Shown here in pieces: positions 1 through 8,722 of a DNA stretch of 35,327 bases. Under the pieces are notes generated by a model. It had not been told where the DNA came from. It made no database searches and worked only from the letters and a program-made list of their open reading frames with translations. The stretch's first letter is position 1, and each line of letters begins with the position of its first letter. The DNA is from a bacterium. Lineage in GTDB: Bacteria; Verrucomicrobiota; Verrucomicrobiia; Opitutales; Opitutaceae. The stretch spans positions 1 through 35,327 of the forward strand of contig RGVP01000007.1 of the NCBI GenBank assembly GCA_010027235.1. The letters run 5' to 3'. The translations under genes were made by a program, and so were the position numbers.

Positions 1-2
1 TT

Positions 3-530
3 TCGTTTGGTCCGGAACGAGCCGGCGAAGTGCCCGGGGGCGGCGGTTGGTGTTTGTCCGCACCGGTGCGGCCGCCCGGGCGCCGGGCGGTGGTGGAGGT
101 GCGGCTCATTCCCGGTCTGGACTGGGCGCGGCTATTTCGGCGCCACAGCCCAGAGGGTGCAGTGCGGGCGGTGGAGGCGCGACGGTTTCAGCTTAGTGCC
201 AAATCTGACCGCATGGGCCTGAGGTTACAAGGCGAGGCCTTCACGTTGCCGGCTGGGGCGGGCGGAGATATTTCTCGTCCGGTGGTGCCAGGAACAGTCC
301 AACTGCCGCCCGATGGGCAACCCATCGTGCTGATGGCTGAAGGGCAAACTATCGGCGGCTACGCGCAACTCGGGCAGGTGGCTACGATCGATTTGCCGCT
401 GCTCGCCCAAGCGCGGCCGGGGGCGCAGATCGTTTTCCGGATGACAGATGTCTCTGCGGCGCAACAGGCGAGGTTGAGAGTGGCGGCGGATATCGGCCGT
501 ATCCGGGTCGGGCTGGGGCTCTTACGATGA
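3..530 (+). CDS. pxpC: 5-oxoprolinase subunit C (PxpC/KipA family), 5' end outside window
   Basis: This is the C-terminal part, about 175 residues, of a biotin-dependent-carboxylase-like protein; the family is usually about 300-330 residues, so the start lies upstream of the window. The visible signature is the end of the cyclophilin-like domain: a DISRPVVPGTVQLPPDGQPI segment followed by MAEGQTIGGYAQLGQV and a C-terminal FRMTDVSAAQQAR stretch. PxpC works with PxpB and PxpA in the ATP-dependent opening of 5-oxoproline to glutamate in the cytoplasm. Its stop overlaps the pxpA start as ATGA, which indicates translational coupling in a pxp operon. pxpB would be expected upstream, outside the window. 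Family assignment is firm; the exact reaction is inferred from family and neighbour. Confidence 0.9.
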   Translation, partial: SFGPERAGEVPGGGGWCLSAPVRPPGRRAVVEVRLIPGLDWARLFRRHSPEGAVRAVEARRFQLSAKSDRMGLRLQGEAFTLPAGAGGDISRPVVPGTVQLPPDGQPIVLMAEGQTIGGYAQLGQVATIDLPLLAQARPGAQIVFRMTDVSAAQQARLRVAADIGRIRVGLGLLR

Positions 531-1252
531 ATGGTTCGAAGCCGATCGATTTTAATGCCGATCTCGGTGAAGGGATGCCAGGTGAGGCGGGGTTGTTTGC
601 GGCGGGCATCACCTCGGCAAATGTCGCCTGCGGTGGTCATGCGGGCGACGAGGCCGCCATGCGCATGGCTTGCCGACTAGCGCGGGCCAGCGGGGTCGCG
701 GTGGGGGCGCATCCGGGCTACGCTGACCGGGCGAGTTTCGGGCGGAGCCCCGTGTTTCTATCATTGAATGGGTTGAAGGATCTTCTTGAAGGGCAGTTGG
801 CCGCGCTGGCCGGGGCGGCGGCGGCGGAAGGAGTGAGATTGGCGCACCTCAAACCTCACGGAGCCTTGTATCATTTTCTAAACAACGATGCCTCTGCCGC
901 CCGAGTGTGCGTCGAGGCGGCGCGAACTTTTATCTCTGGGCCGCTCGTGCTTTTCGGGCCACCGGATGGCGCTTTGCGCGATGCGGCTTGGTCAGCCGGT
1001 TTGTGCTTCGTGGCGGAAGGCTTTATTGATCGAGGTTATCGGGCGGACGGGACTTTGATTCCCCGGGGCGAACCGGGGGCGTTGATCGCGGAAGAGTCTG
1101 TGGCGATTGCGCAGTCCCTGCGGTTGGCGCGGTCGGGCGCTGTCCGGACCCTGTGCGTGCATGGCGACGGTCCGGCGGCGGCGCGGTTGCTGGCAGCGGT
1201 GCGGGCGGCGTTGGTCGCCGACGGGTTTAATTTTTCGACTCCGGGCTGCTAG
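527..1252 (+). CDS. pxpA: 5-oxoprolinase subunit A (LamB/YcsF family)
   Basis: The 241-residue protein has the full length of the LamB/YcsF family (about 240-255). It opens with the diagnostic DFNADLGEG motif, then SANVACGGHAGD, GVAVGAHPGYADRASFGR and HLKPHGALYH, and a late RTLCVHGDGP motif. These hold the conserved Asp and His residues of the deacetylase-like fold. With PxpB and PxpC it converts 5-oxoproline plus ATP to glutamate, recycling a spontaneous by-product of glutamine and glutamate metabolism. The ATG lies inside the pxpC stop (ATGA), so the start is well supported. The 3' end overlaps the convergent lgt gene by 26 bases. Confidence 0.95.
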   Translation: MNGSKPIDFNADLGEGMPGEAGLFAAGITSANVACGGHAGDEAAMRMACRLARASGVAVGAHPGYADRASFGRSPVFLSLNGLKDLLEGQLAALAGAAAAEGVRLAHLKPHGALYHFLNNDASAARVCVEAARTFISGPLVLFGPPDGALRDAAWSAGLCFVAEGFIDRGYRADGTLIPRGEPGALIAEESVAIAQSLRLARSGAVRTLCVHGDGPAAARLLAAVRAALVADGFNFSTPGC

Positions 1253-2078
1253 AGTCGTTCAGGGCTCGCCCCTGGATGAGGCAGAGCGCCAGGCCACCGA
1301 GGACCATAAAAATCGAATAGAAGGTGCCCCGACTGAGGCCTAAGATAAGACTGGCGTCGGGTTCACGGTAGATTTCCCCAATCGAGCGCACCACGGCGTA
1401 GCCTAGCAGGTAGACTCCGGCCAGGCGACCGGGAGCTCGTCGTATCCAGGTGGTTTTCCAAAGTAGCCATTGAGCTAAAGCCAACAGGAGCAGTCCTTCG
1501 AGTGCAGCGGCGTAAAGTTGCGAGGGGTGACGTGCTGCGATCAGTGCAACCGGCGTGCCCTCCGGGGCGCTGGCGGGAAAAATGACCGCCCACGGGACCG
1601 TGCTCACTTTACCCCAGAGCTCGCCGTTGATGAAATTGGCTACGCGACCGAAAAATAGACCTGCCGAGGCCGTGCTGGCGATCAGGTCGGCGAGGTGGCG
1701 CCAGGTCAGGTGGAATTTCCAGGACGACCACGCCAGAGCAAAGGCAACACCGACGAAGCCGCCGTGGCTCGCCATGCCGCCATCCCACACCGAGAAGATG
1801 CTCAAGGGCGAGGCGAGTAGCGCCTCTGGTTGATAAAGTAGAAAATATCCCACTCTGCCACCTGCCAGCACGCCAATCACTAGCGCGGTCATGAAGTCGC
1901 CCGCCTGCTCGGCGGTCAGTTGGGTGAGTCCGCGTTTCTTATAGCTGCGGAGAAACAGCCAGGCGGCGGCAAAGCCAGCGAGGTAGGCCAAGCCGTAGTA
2001 ACGAATCCCCACCGTATCGGTGAAGCGGATCAAAAAGGGGCTTAAATCGTGGACCCAATAGGTCGGGAGGGTGAGCAT
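1227..2078 (-). CDS. lgt: Prolipoprotein diacylglyceryl transferase
   Basis: This 283-residue polytopic inner-membrane enzyme moves diacylglycerol from phosphatidylglycerol to the lipobox cysteine of prolipoproteins. Family landmarks are MASHGGFVGV (catalytic HGG region), the Lgt signature GRVANFINGELWG, RHPSQLYAAALEG and a late RSIGEIYREPD segment. Several hydrophobic helices separate them. I chose the ATG at 2078, giving MLTLPTYWVHDLSPF. A TTG at 2120 would add 14 residues without a hydrophobic or conserved match. No purine-rich ribosome site precedes the ATG. The gene is convergent with pxpA and overlaps its end. Lipoproteins elsewhere in this window (PEGA protein, RND adaptor, M48 protease, Pal) are its natural substrates. 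Confidence 0.95.
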   Translation of the reverse strand: MLTLPTYWVHDLSPFLIRFTDTVGIRYYGLAYLAGFAAAWLFLRSYKKRGLTQLTAEQAGDFMTALVIGVLAGGRVGYFLLYQPEALLASPLSIFSVWDGGMASHGGFVGVAFALAWSSWKFHLTWRHLADLIASTASAGLFFGRVANFINGELWGKVSTVPWAVIFPASAPEGTPVALIAARHPSQLYAAALEGLLLLALAQWLLWKTTWIRRAPGRLAGVYLLGYAVVRSIGEIYREPDASLILGLSRGTFYSIFMVLGGLALCLIQGRALNDSSSPESKN

Positions 2079-2198
2079 GGGTAGGGTCGGTATCAGGGGA
2101 TTTCCAGCACGTGGAACCAATAGTAAAAACGTCTAAACAGATGTCCTCATTGCCCTTGACCCTCTGGCCACTGGTAAAAATGATTGTTCATTCCCCCT

Positions 2199-2708
2199 AT
2201 GAAACCCTTTGTGTTGTTCATGTCCGTCCTAGTTGGATTTGCTGCTTTTTCGCAAACCGGCTGCGCATTGGTTACTCAGGGGCGCAAGCAGGCGGTGGTG
2301 GTGCGCTCGAATCCAGAAGGCGCTGTGACCAAGATTAATGGCACGGAGGTCGGCCAGACACCACTGAAGGTGAAATTAAAGCGTGATGAGGTTTTCCGGG
2401 TGGATTTCGCGAAGAATGGGTTCGAGAGCGATTCCGCCGTTTTCCTGCCTTCCTCCTCCGCATACGACGCTCGGTATCTGCGCTGGGGTATAGATTATGA
2501 TCTCGGTGCGGCCAAAGAGCTTATCCCTCAAGAAATGTTGGTTGAATTACGACCTGCCCTTGCTGAGACCGGCGCTGGGGATCGTTACTCAGAGTTGGCT
2601 GCCCAGATCAATCGGGCTGACGCATTGCTGCTCACCGGCGAGCTGAGTAAGGCAGATCACAAATACTTAGTGGATAAGATTCTTTCAGCTTTTAAGGCTT
2701 TGAATTGA
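2199..2708 (+). CDS. PEGA-domain lipoprotein
   Basis: The 169-residue protein starts with a signal peptide (MKPFVLFMSVLVGFAAFSQ) ending in TGC, a probable lipid-attachment cysteine, although the residue at -3 is Gln rather than the usual Leu. Residues about 30-75 form a PEGA-like module (VRSNPEGAVTKINGTEVGQT, then PLKVKLKR), a small beta domain common in surface lipoproteins and often a C-terminal appendage. The rest is helical and unassigned. I chose the ATG at 2199; a TTG at 2184 would add five residues in front of the signal peptide. The gene is monocistronic, divergent from lgt and followed by a strong terminator hairpin. Function is unknown; a cell-envelope role is inferred. Confidence 0.75.
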   Translation: MKPFVLFMSVLVGFAAFSQTGCALVTQGRKQAVVVRSNPEGAVTKINGTEVGQTPLKVKLKRDEVFRVDFAKNGFESDSAVFLPSSSAYDARYLRWGIDYDLGAAKELIPQEMLVELRPALAETGAGDRYSELAAQINRADALLLTGELSKADHKYLVDKILSAFKALN

Positions 2709-2748
2709 CGCCCTTGCGGTTTTTTTTGATCACCTTGGGTTTATTTTC

Positions 2749-2776
2749 GAAGGCACCTTTACCGGGTGCCTTTTTC
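2749..2776 (+). terminator. Intrinsic terminator after the PEGA lipoprotein gene
   Basis: An 8-bp perfect stem (AAGGCACC at 2750-2757, GGTGCCTT at 2765-2772) with a 7-base loop runs straight into a T tract. It lies about 40 bases after the lipoprotein stop and 45 bases before gcvT, so it separates the two transcription units. Confidence 0.75.
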
Positions 2777-2820
2777 ATTGCCCAGGTGGCCCGCTTGGTC
2801 GCCTGCTAAGCCATCTTTCC

Positions 2821-3921
2821 ATGAGCCACCTTCAACGCACCCCGCTGCGCGATTTTCACGCCGCTCGAGGCGGTCGGTTGGTGGACTTTGCCGGTTGGGA
2901 GATGCCGGTCCAATATCGTTCTATTTTGGAGGAGCACAAGGCGGTGCGCCGGGCGGCCGGGCTTTTTGACGTCAGTCATATGGGTGAGGTAGAAGTGAAG
3001 GGACCGCAAGCCTTGGATTTTCTGGAAAACCTTGTAACCAATGAGGTTGCCCGTTTGCTGCCCGGTAAAGTGCTTTACACTCCGATGTGCGCGACCGATG
3101 GCGGCACGCTGGATGATCTTTTGATTTATCTGAGGGCGCCTGGTGATTATCTGCTCTGTGTGAATGCCGTTAACATTGCCGCCGATTTGGATTGGATGGC
3201 GCGGCAGGCGGAGGGGTTTGCGGTGACCGTGACTGATCGCAGTGCGGACTACGCCCTGCTTGCGGTTCAGGGACCGGCGAGTGCGGCGATTGTGCAAACG
3301 CTTACCGGGGCTAAACTAGGCCTGCTGGCTAATTACACTTTCTGCGAAGGCACCGTGGCGGGTGTGTCCTGTATCATCAGTCGCACCGGCTACACCGGGG
3401 AGGATGGGTTTGAGCTTTATCACGCCCCAGCGGATGCCGTTGGGCTGGCCGAGGCACTGCTGGCCGCCGGTGCGCCGCATGGGCTGGAACTTGCCGGGCT
3501 GGGCGCGCGCGATAGCCTGCGCTTGGAGGCGGGGTTTCCTCTGCATGGCCATGAGCTATCGCCGAGCATTTCACCGGTCGCGGCCGGCTTAGCTTGGACG
3601 GTTAAGCTGGGCAAGGCCCGCCCCAGCTTGGCCCATGCCGCGTTGGCCCGTGAAATGGCCGAGGGTGCGGCGCGGCGGGTGCTTTTTTTCCGCACCGGGG
3701 ATCGTCGTATTGTCCGTGCTGATACCCCAGTCAGGGGGAGGGATGGCGCCATCATCGGCCGTGTGCTTTCAGGCACCCTTTCGCCCCTCTTGAACGAGGC
3801 CATCGGGTCGGTGCTGATTGAAAAGGCGGCTGTCGAGGGTGCGCTGACGGTTGATATCCGCGGGACGAACATCGGGTTGCAGCCGGTTCGCCCTCCCTTC
3901 GTGCCTCTGCGGCGAGGCTAA
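2821..3921 (+). CDS. gcvT: Glycine cleavage system T protein (aminomethyltransferase)
   Basis: The 366-residue protein has the normal GcvT length. It takes the aminomethyl group from lipoylated H protein and passes the methylene to tetrahydrofolate, releasing ammonia. Conserved stretches are FAGWEMPVQY near the N-terminus, FDVSHMGEVEVKGPQA, a central SRTGYTGEDGFELY folate-site segment and LGARDSLRLEAGFPLHGHEL. The C-terminal barrel ends with a VRPPFVP segment typical of the family. The ATG at 2821 gives the usual short N-terminus. gcvH follows after 27 bases, forming a two-gene unit. No gcvP or lpd follows, so the glycine decarboxylase must lie elsewhere. Confidence 0.96.
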   Translation: MSHLQRTPLRDFHAARGGRLVDFAGWEMPVQYRSILEEHKAVRRAAGLFDVSHMGEVEVKGPQALDFLENLVTNEVARLLPGKVLYTPMCATDGGTLDDLLIYLRAPGDYLLCVNAVNIAADLDWMARQAEGFAVTVTDRSADYALLAVQGPASAAIVQTLTGAKLGLLANYTFCEGTVAGVSCIISRTGYTGEDGFELYHAPADAVGLAEALLAAGAPHGLELAGLGARDSLRLEAGFPLHGHELSPSISPVAAGLAWTVKLGKARPSLAHAALAREMAEGAARRVLFFRTGDRRIVRADTPVRGRDGAIIGRVLSGTLSPLLNEAIGSVLIEKAAVEGALTVDIRGTNIGLQPVRPPFVPLRRG

Positions 3922-3948
3922 TTTTGATCCTTTTTGCCCTCCTTTTTC

Positions 3949-4329
3949 ATGAGTAACATTCCCGCCGACCTTCATTACGCCAAATCCCATGAGTGGCTCC
4001 GCCTCGCTGGCGATGGCACCGCGTTGGTGGGCATCACCGACTATGCCCAGTCTAGCCTGGGCGACATCACCTTCGTGCAGCTGCCTAAGGTCGGCGCAAC
4101 TCTCGTTGCCGGCGCCACCTTCGGCGTGGTTGAGTCGGTTAAGGCCGCTTCCGACCTCTATCTACCCGCCACCGGCGTCGTGCTGGCAGTTAACCCGGCC
4201 CTCGACGTGTCGCCTGAGATATTGAACCGCGATCCCTACGGCGAAGCCTGGATGCTCAAGTTGAAGCTCGATGGGGGTGCGCCTGCGCAACTGCTAGACG
4301 CTGCCGCCTACGCCCGTCACGTGGGGTGA
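3949..4329 (+). CDS. gcvH: Glycine cleavage system H protein
   Basis: The 126-residue lipoyl carrier shuttles the aminomethyl intermediate between GcvP and GcvT. The N-terminus reads [12 protein letters not shown], a family hallmark. The lipoylation site is Lys65 in the [14 protein letters not shown] context. The segments [12 protein letters not shown] and [16 protein letters not shown] are typical of the hammerhead fold. The ATG at 3949 matches the usual start; an upstream TTG at 3934 would only add five residues. It is co-directional with gcvT 27 bases away, and the downstream gene belongs to an unrelated efflux operon. Confidence 0.96.
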   Translation: MSNIPADLHYAKSHEWLRLAGDGTALVGITDYAQSSLGDITFVQLPKVGATLVAGATFGVVESVKAASDLYLPATGVVLAVNPALDVSPEILNRDPYGEAWMLKLKLDGGAPAQLLDAAAYARHVG

Positions 4330-4413
4330 GCGGTTGGCCGCAGGCAAAGGCTAGCGGATGGTTTTCCGCGCTCTGGCTTGCCCAGGGCGTGAATGCCGTC
4401 ACCCACTAGAGGC

Positions 4414-5517
4414 ATGAGGATCGATTCCATTTTGTTCGCGGTTCTGCTGCTAGGGCTTGCGGCATGCAAACCGGACGGCCCGGCGCCGGCCTCCGTTCGC
4501 CCACCGCAACGGGTGGAGGTGGTTACGCTGGCGCGAAAAAATCTGAGCGAGACCCTGGAGGTCGCCGGTAGCTTGGAAGCAAATGAAAGCGTTTCTATTC
4601 ATCCTGAACTCGCGGGTTTAGTGCGGGACATCGCTTTTCAGGAGGGCCAGGCGGTGGAAAAAGGTGCGCTACTTGCTCGGCTTGAGGACGCCGAGTTAAG
4701 GGCGGAGGTAGTCGCGGCGGAAGCCCGCGCCGAGCTGGCTCGGCTCAACCGCCAGCGGTCTGACGCGCTTGCGGCGGACCGCAGCCTAGCCCTGGCCGAG
4801 CTTGACCGGGTGCGTAGTGAAGATCGCGCCGCGCAGGCGGCGCTGGAGCTTTTGCGCGTCCGGTTAGCGCGGACCCGTATTGTCGCGCCTATATCTGGGA
4901 CCTTGGGCGCCCGCTTGTTTTCTCCAGGCGATTACGTCACGCCCGCAACGGTGCTAACCATGCTTGAAGATCTTTCTGTTTTGAAAGTTTCCTTCCGGGT
5001 GCCAGAGCGAAGCGTTTCGCAGGTCCGGCCTGGCACGCGCGTGACTGCCCGCGTGCGCGTCGGCTCCGACGTCCGCCCATTGGAAGTCGAGGGAGAAGTG
5101 TTTTTTGTCAGTGCCGGCATGGATCCGGCTATTCGCGCCACCGAGGTTAAGGCTGTGCTCCGTGACCCGCCGCCCGCGCTTAGGCCTGGCATGTTCGCCT
5201 CGGTGCGGATTCTTTTGTCTACCCGTGAGAACGTTTTGGTGGCGCCAGAGACCGCCTTGCTCGCGGGCGCGGAAGGGGTGCAGGTGATCGTAGTCGGCGA
5301 GGCTTCCGGCCAACCGGTGGCCCGCTACGTTAGAGTCCGCAGCGGGTTTCGGCTCGGGACGCAGGTCGAGGTGAACGCGCTCGCGCCGGACACGCTGGAG
5401 GCTGGCGAGCGGGTGCTCTCCTCTGGGGTAGGCGCAATCGCGCTTTTCCCAGGCGCACCGCTAGATCCGGTGCCGGCCTATGTTGAGGTGCGACCTCTGG
5501 ACGAGGAGCGCCCATGA
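4414..5517 (+). CDS. RND efflux periplasmic adaptor (membrane fusion) lipoprotein
   Basis: The 367-residue protein begins with a lipoprotein signal ending in the lipobox LAAC (MRIDSILFAVLLLGLAAC). It is followed by a barrel-sandwich/lipoyl half (SVSIHPELAGLVRDIAFQEG), an alpha-helical hairpin rich in Ala, Glu and Arg, the second lipoyl half (TRIVAPISGTLGARLFSPGD), a beta-barrel domain and a membrane-proximal domain. It should bridge the inner-membrane RND pump to an outer-membrane channel. I chose the ATG at 4414 because the signal starts there; an ATG at 4393 adds seven residues. The stop overlaps the pump start as ATGA. No outer-membrane factor gene accompanies the pair. Substrate is unknown. 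Confidence 0.92.
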   Translation: MRIDSILFAVLLLGLAACKPDGPAPASVRPPQRVEVVTLARKNLSETLEVAGSLEANESVSIHPELAGLVRDIAFQEGQAVEKGALLARLEDAELRAEVVAAEARAELARLNRQRSDALAADRSLALAELDRVRSEDRAAQAALELLRVRLARTRIVAPISGTLGARLFSPGDYVTPATVLTMLEDLSVLKVSFRVPERSVSQVRPGTRVTARVRVGSDVRPLEVEGEVFFVSAGMDPAIRATEVKAVLRDPPPALRPGMFASVRILLSTRENVLVAPETALLAGAEGVQVIVVGEASGQPVARYVRVRSGFRLGTQVEVNALAPDTLEAGERVLSSGVGAIALFPGAPLDPVPAYVEVRPLDEERP

Positions 5518-8500
5518 TTCTATCAGATTTATCCGTTCGGCGTCCGGTCGCCTGCGTCGTCCTTTCGCTGCTCATCGTCACCGTCGGGCTGTTGTCCTTT
5601 CGTGGTTTGCCGGTTCGCGAGTTTCCCAACATCGATGCTCCTGTCGTCTCGGTTACCACCCGTTATCCGGGGGCTGCCGCCGAAGTGGTCGAGACTCAGA
5701 TCACCGATCCGCTGGAGGAGCAATTAAGCGCGATCGACGGGGTGCGCCTTATGCGCTCGGATTCGACCGAGGAGCGCTCTACGATTACCTTGGAGTTTAA
5801 TTTGGGTCGCGATGTCGACGCTGCGGCCAACGATGTGCGCGACCGGGTGGGGCGTGCCCTTGAGCGCTTACCTGACGAGGTGGATCCGCCTGAGGTCGCC
5901 AAGGCTGACGCGGACGATGATCCGGTGATCGTGCTTTCTTTCAATTCGACGCGTTTTAATCGGCTGGAGTTGTCGGAAATGGCAGACCGCATCGCAGTGC
6001 AGCGCCTACAAACGATACCAGGTGTATCCCAAGTGGAGCTGCGCGGGCGGCGTTACGCCATGCGACTCTGGGTCGACGCTGAGCGTCTGGCCGCGCAAGG
6101 TCTGACTGTGGGTGATGTCGAGTCCGCTTTGCGCGCGCAGAATGTAGACGTGCCCAGCGGTCGCATTGAGTCAGTCGGGCGTGAATTTCCGGTGCGGCTC
6201 GATGGACGTCTGGAAGAGGTGTCCGATTTTGAAAACCTCGTGGTCGCGGTGCGCGATGGTTACCAGGTGAAATTTCGCGATATCGGCCGGGTGGAACTTG
6301 GCGCTAACGAGTATCGCAGCGACATCCGTTTTAATGGCCGTAATAATGTTGCGGTGCGCGTGCTGCGCCAGTCGCAGGCCAACCTGCTGGCGGTGGCTAG
6401 CGGCGTGAAATCGATCATACCGGAGATCAAGCGCAACCTGCCCGATGACGTGAACGTGGAAGTTTCCTATGATACCAGTCTCTTTGTGGAGCGATCGGTC
6501 CAGGAGGTCTATCGCACTTTAGCCGAGGCCTGTGTGCTGGTGGTGCTGACCATCTTTGTCTTCTTGCGCGACTGGCGGGCCACGGCGGTTCCGCTAGTTG
6601 CTATCCCAGTCTCTCTGATTGGTGCTTTTGCGGCGATGGCTTGGCTCGGATTCAGTTTGAATCTGCTCACCTTGCTCGCCCTCGTGCTCGCGGTGGGCCT
6701 GGTGGTGGACGATGCGATTGTGATGCTGGAAAATATTTATCGGCGTATCGAGGCGGGGGAAGAGCCGGTGCGTGCGGCGGTTTTGGGCGCGCGCCAGATG
6801 GCCTTCGCTGTGATTGCGACCACGCTAGTGCTAGTTGCTGTGTTCGTTCCCGTGGCCTTTCAGAAGGGCAATACCGGCCGGCTTTTTTATGAATTCGGGC
6901 TCACCCTCGCGGTGGCGGTGCTAGTTTCGGCGGTGGTCGCACTTACCCTTACCCCCATGCTTTGTTCGCGTCTGCTACGTTTGAGGCGCGATGCAGCCGG
7001 CGCGCCGCATCACGGCCCGCTGCACCGTTGGACGGAGCCGGCATTCACTCGGTTTAATGCGGCCTTTGCCGGTCTGCTTCGCCTAGCCATGCGTGCTCGG
7101 GTGGCGGTGCTGATGGGCACGGCTCTGCTGGTCATGATCGGGGCTTGGAGTTTTACCCGACTGCAGCGAGAGCTGACGCCGGAGGAGGATCGGGGCTTGT
7201 TCACCGTCAACATGAACTTCCCGCTGGGCTCGACCCCGGCCTACGCCACGGCCTACGCGGCCGAGCTGGATGCAGTCATGCGCGCCACGCCCGAGGTGCA
7301 GAAGTGGTTTCGGAGCACCGGAGGTGGACAGTTTGGTGGGGCCAGTCGCGGCTTGGCGTTCGTGACGCTCAAACCTTGGGAGGAGCGTTCTCGCTCGACT
7401 CAAGAGGTGTTGCGCGAGTTGCGGGGAAAACTCGCCGCTAACCCAGGTGCGCTTATCATCGCTTCTCCGGTCCGTCCGCTGGGCGGTCGGCGTAGCGGCT
7501 CGGGTGGCGTGCAACTGGTCCTTCAGGGCTCCGATTATACGGAACTCCGCGCCACGGCCGAACGTTTCGTGGCGGAGCTGCGGGATAACCCCGTCATCGG
7601 CCAGATCCGGATCACGCCTCAACCGAACAAGCCCCAGCTCGACGTGCGGATTGACCGCGCTCGGGCTGCTGATCTCGGTGTGCAGGTAGTGGATGTTGCT
7701 ACTACACTGGAGACGCTTTTCGGCGGTCGGCGGGTGACACATTTCCGGCGGGGCGCAGAGGAGTATGACGTGATTATGCAAATGGCGGATCGTGACCGTC
7801 TGCAGCCCTCGAATATCGCATCCATCTATGTGCGCGGCTCCGGCGGGCGGGCGGTGCAATTGAGTAACTTAGTGGATACCCGCGAGTCGACTGTGCCGGA
7901 GGGATTTCCCCATCTTGACCGCCAGCGCTCGATCACCATCAGCGGCCAGCTCGCGCCCGGTCGCACGCAGGGCGATGGTGTCGCTGCGCTGGAGGCGGTA
8001 GCGGCGCGCGTGCTGCCCGAGACTGTCCGCACCGCTTGGGAGGGCGAGACGCGCGAGTTTGTCGAGAGTGCTGGCGACGCTTGGGTTCTGTTTGTGCTGG
8101 CCCTTTTATTCGCCTTCCTCGTGCTTGCGGCCCAATTTGAGTCCTGGCTGCATCCGGTCACTATTTTCTCCGGCGTGGCGGTGGCGATCGCGGGTGGCTT
8201 GCTGGTGCTTTATTTAAGCCGGTTCTGGGGGCGACCAATGACGGACAATCTTTTTTCCCGCTTCGGCCTGATCATGCTCATTGGATTGGTGGCGAAAAAC
8301 GGTATTCTCATCGTTGAATTCGCGAACGAACTCCAGATTGAGGGCCGTTCGGCGGCGGAGGCGGCCTTTGAGGCGGCAACCCTGCGTTTCCGGCCCATTC
8401 TTATGACATCGCTGGCCACGATCCTGGGCGCGGTGCCGCTCGCTCTCGCCACTGGACCAGGCGCGGAATCACGGAATCCGCTCGGGCTCGTCATTGTGGG

Positions 8501-8660
8501 CGGGCTCGGTCTTTCGACCTTCATAACGCTTTTTATCGTGCCGATTATCTACCTACTTATCGACGGTGCCTGCCTGCGCTTGACTGGACACGGTAGCGCC
8601 CACGGCCTTAAGCAGGCCGCGCGGATCGGTCGCGAGGTCGATGCGGCGGAGCAGACATAG
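5514..8660 (+). CDS. RND efflux pump, hydrophobe/amphiphile (AcrB/HAE1) type
   Basis: The 1048-residue inner-membrane transporter has the standard length and duplicated layout: TM1, a large periplasmic loop, TM2-6, TM7, a second loop and TM8-12. Proton-relay residues are present: Asp399 and Asp400 in GLVVDDAIVMLENIYRR, and Lys928 in GLVAKNGILIVEFANE. The first loop carries ETQITDPLEEQLSAIDGV and the P(N/D)VDPP-type porter segments typical of drug-exporting RNDs rather than heavy-metal ones. The start ATG overlaps the adaptor stop, and a good GAGGAG ribosome site lies six bases upstream, one of the few in this window. It probably exports hydrophobic or amphiphilic compounds by proton antiport; the substrate cannot be read from the sequence. 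Confidence 0.95.
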   Translation: MILSDLSVRRPVACVVLSLLIVTVGLLSFRGLPVREFPNIDAPVVSVTTRYPGAAAEVVETQITDPLEEQLSAIDGVRLMRSDSTEERSTITLEFNLGRDVDAAANDVRDRVGRALERLPDEVDPPEVAKADADDDPVIVLSFNSTRFNRLELSEMADRIAVQRLQTIPGVSQVELRGRRYAMRLWVDAERLAAQGLTVGDVESALRAQNVDVPSGRIESVGREFPVRLDGRLEEVSDFENLVVAVRDGYQVKFRDIGRVELGANEYRSDIRFNGRNNVAVRVLRQSQANLLAVASGVKSIIPEIKRNLPDDVNVEVSYDTSLFVERSVQEVYRTLAEACVLVVLTIFVFLRDWRATAVPLVAIPVSLIGAFAAMAWLGFSLNLLTLLALVLAVGLVVDDAIVMLENIYRRIEAGEEPVRAAVLGARQMAFAVIATTLVLVAVFVPVAFQKGNTGRLFYEFGLTLAVAVLVSAVVALTLTPMLCSRLLRLRRDAAGAPHHGPLHRWTEPAFTRFNAAFAGLLRLAMRARVAVLMGTALLVMIGAWSFTRLQRELTPEEDRGLFTVNMNFPLGSTPAYATAYAAELDAVMRATPEVQKWFRSTGGGQFGGASRGLAFVTLKPWEERSRSTQEVLRELRGKLAANPGALIIASPVRPLGGRRSGSGGVQLVLQGSDYTELRATAERFVAELRDNPVIGQIRITPQPNKPQLDVRIDRARAADLGVQVVDVATTLETLFGGRRVTHFRRGAEEYDVIMQMADRDRLQPSNIASIYVRGSGGRAVQLSNLVDTRESTVPEGFPHLDRQRSITISGQLAPGRTQGDGVAALEAVAARVLPETVRTAWEGETREFVESAGDAWVLFVLALLFAFLVLAAQFESWLHPVTIFSGVAVAIAGGLLVLYLSRFWGRPMTDNLFSRFGLIMLIGLVAKNGILIVEFANELQIEGRSAAEAAFEAATLRFRPILMTSLATILGAVPLALATGPGAESRNPLGLVIVGGLGLSTFITLFIVPIIYLLIDGACLRLTGHGSAHGLKQAARIGREVDAAEQT

Positions 8661-8722
8661 GTCTCGGTTTAACGCGGCGCCTCCGGTATTGCCGGATGGC
8701 TTGGGGTGGCTAGCTTGGCGCC

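Noticed and set aside
2776-2820. Possible glycine riboswitch before gcvT
   Set aside because: Only about 45 bases separate the upstream terminator from the start codon, too little for the aptamer, and no glycine-aptamer segments are seen.
7083-7859. Long minus-strand open frame of 258 codons inside the RND pump gene
   Set aside because: It lies fully opposite a strongly conserved transporter gene; its product has no recognisable motif and is rich in Arg, His and Pro, typical of antisense frames in GC-rich genes.
8682-8696. Small inverted repeat TCCGG-TATTG-CCGGA after the RND pump gene
   Set aside because: Five base pairs with no T-rich tail do not support a terminator, so the M48 gene may be co-transcribed.
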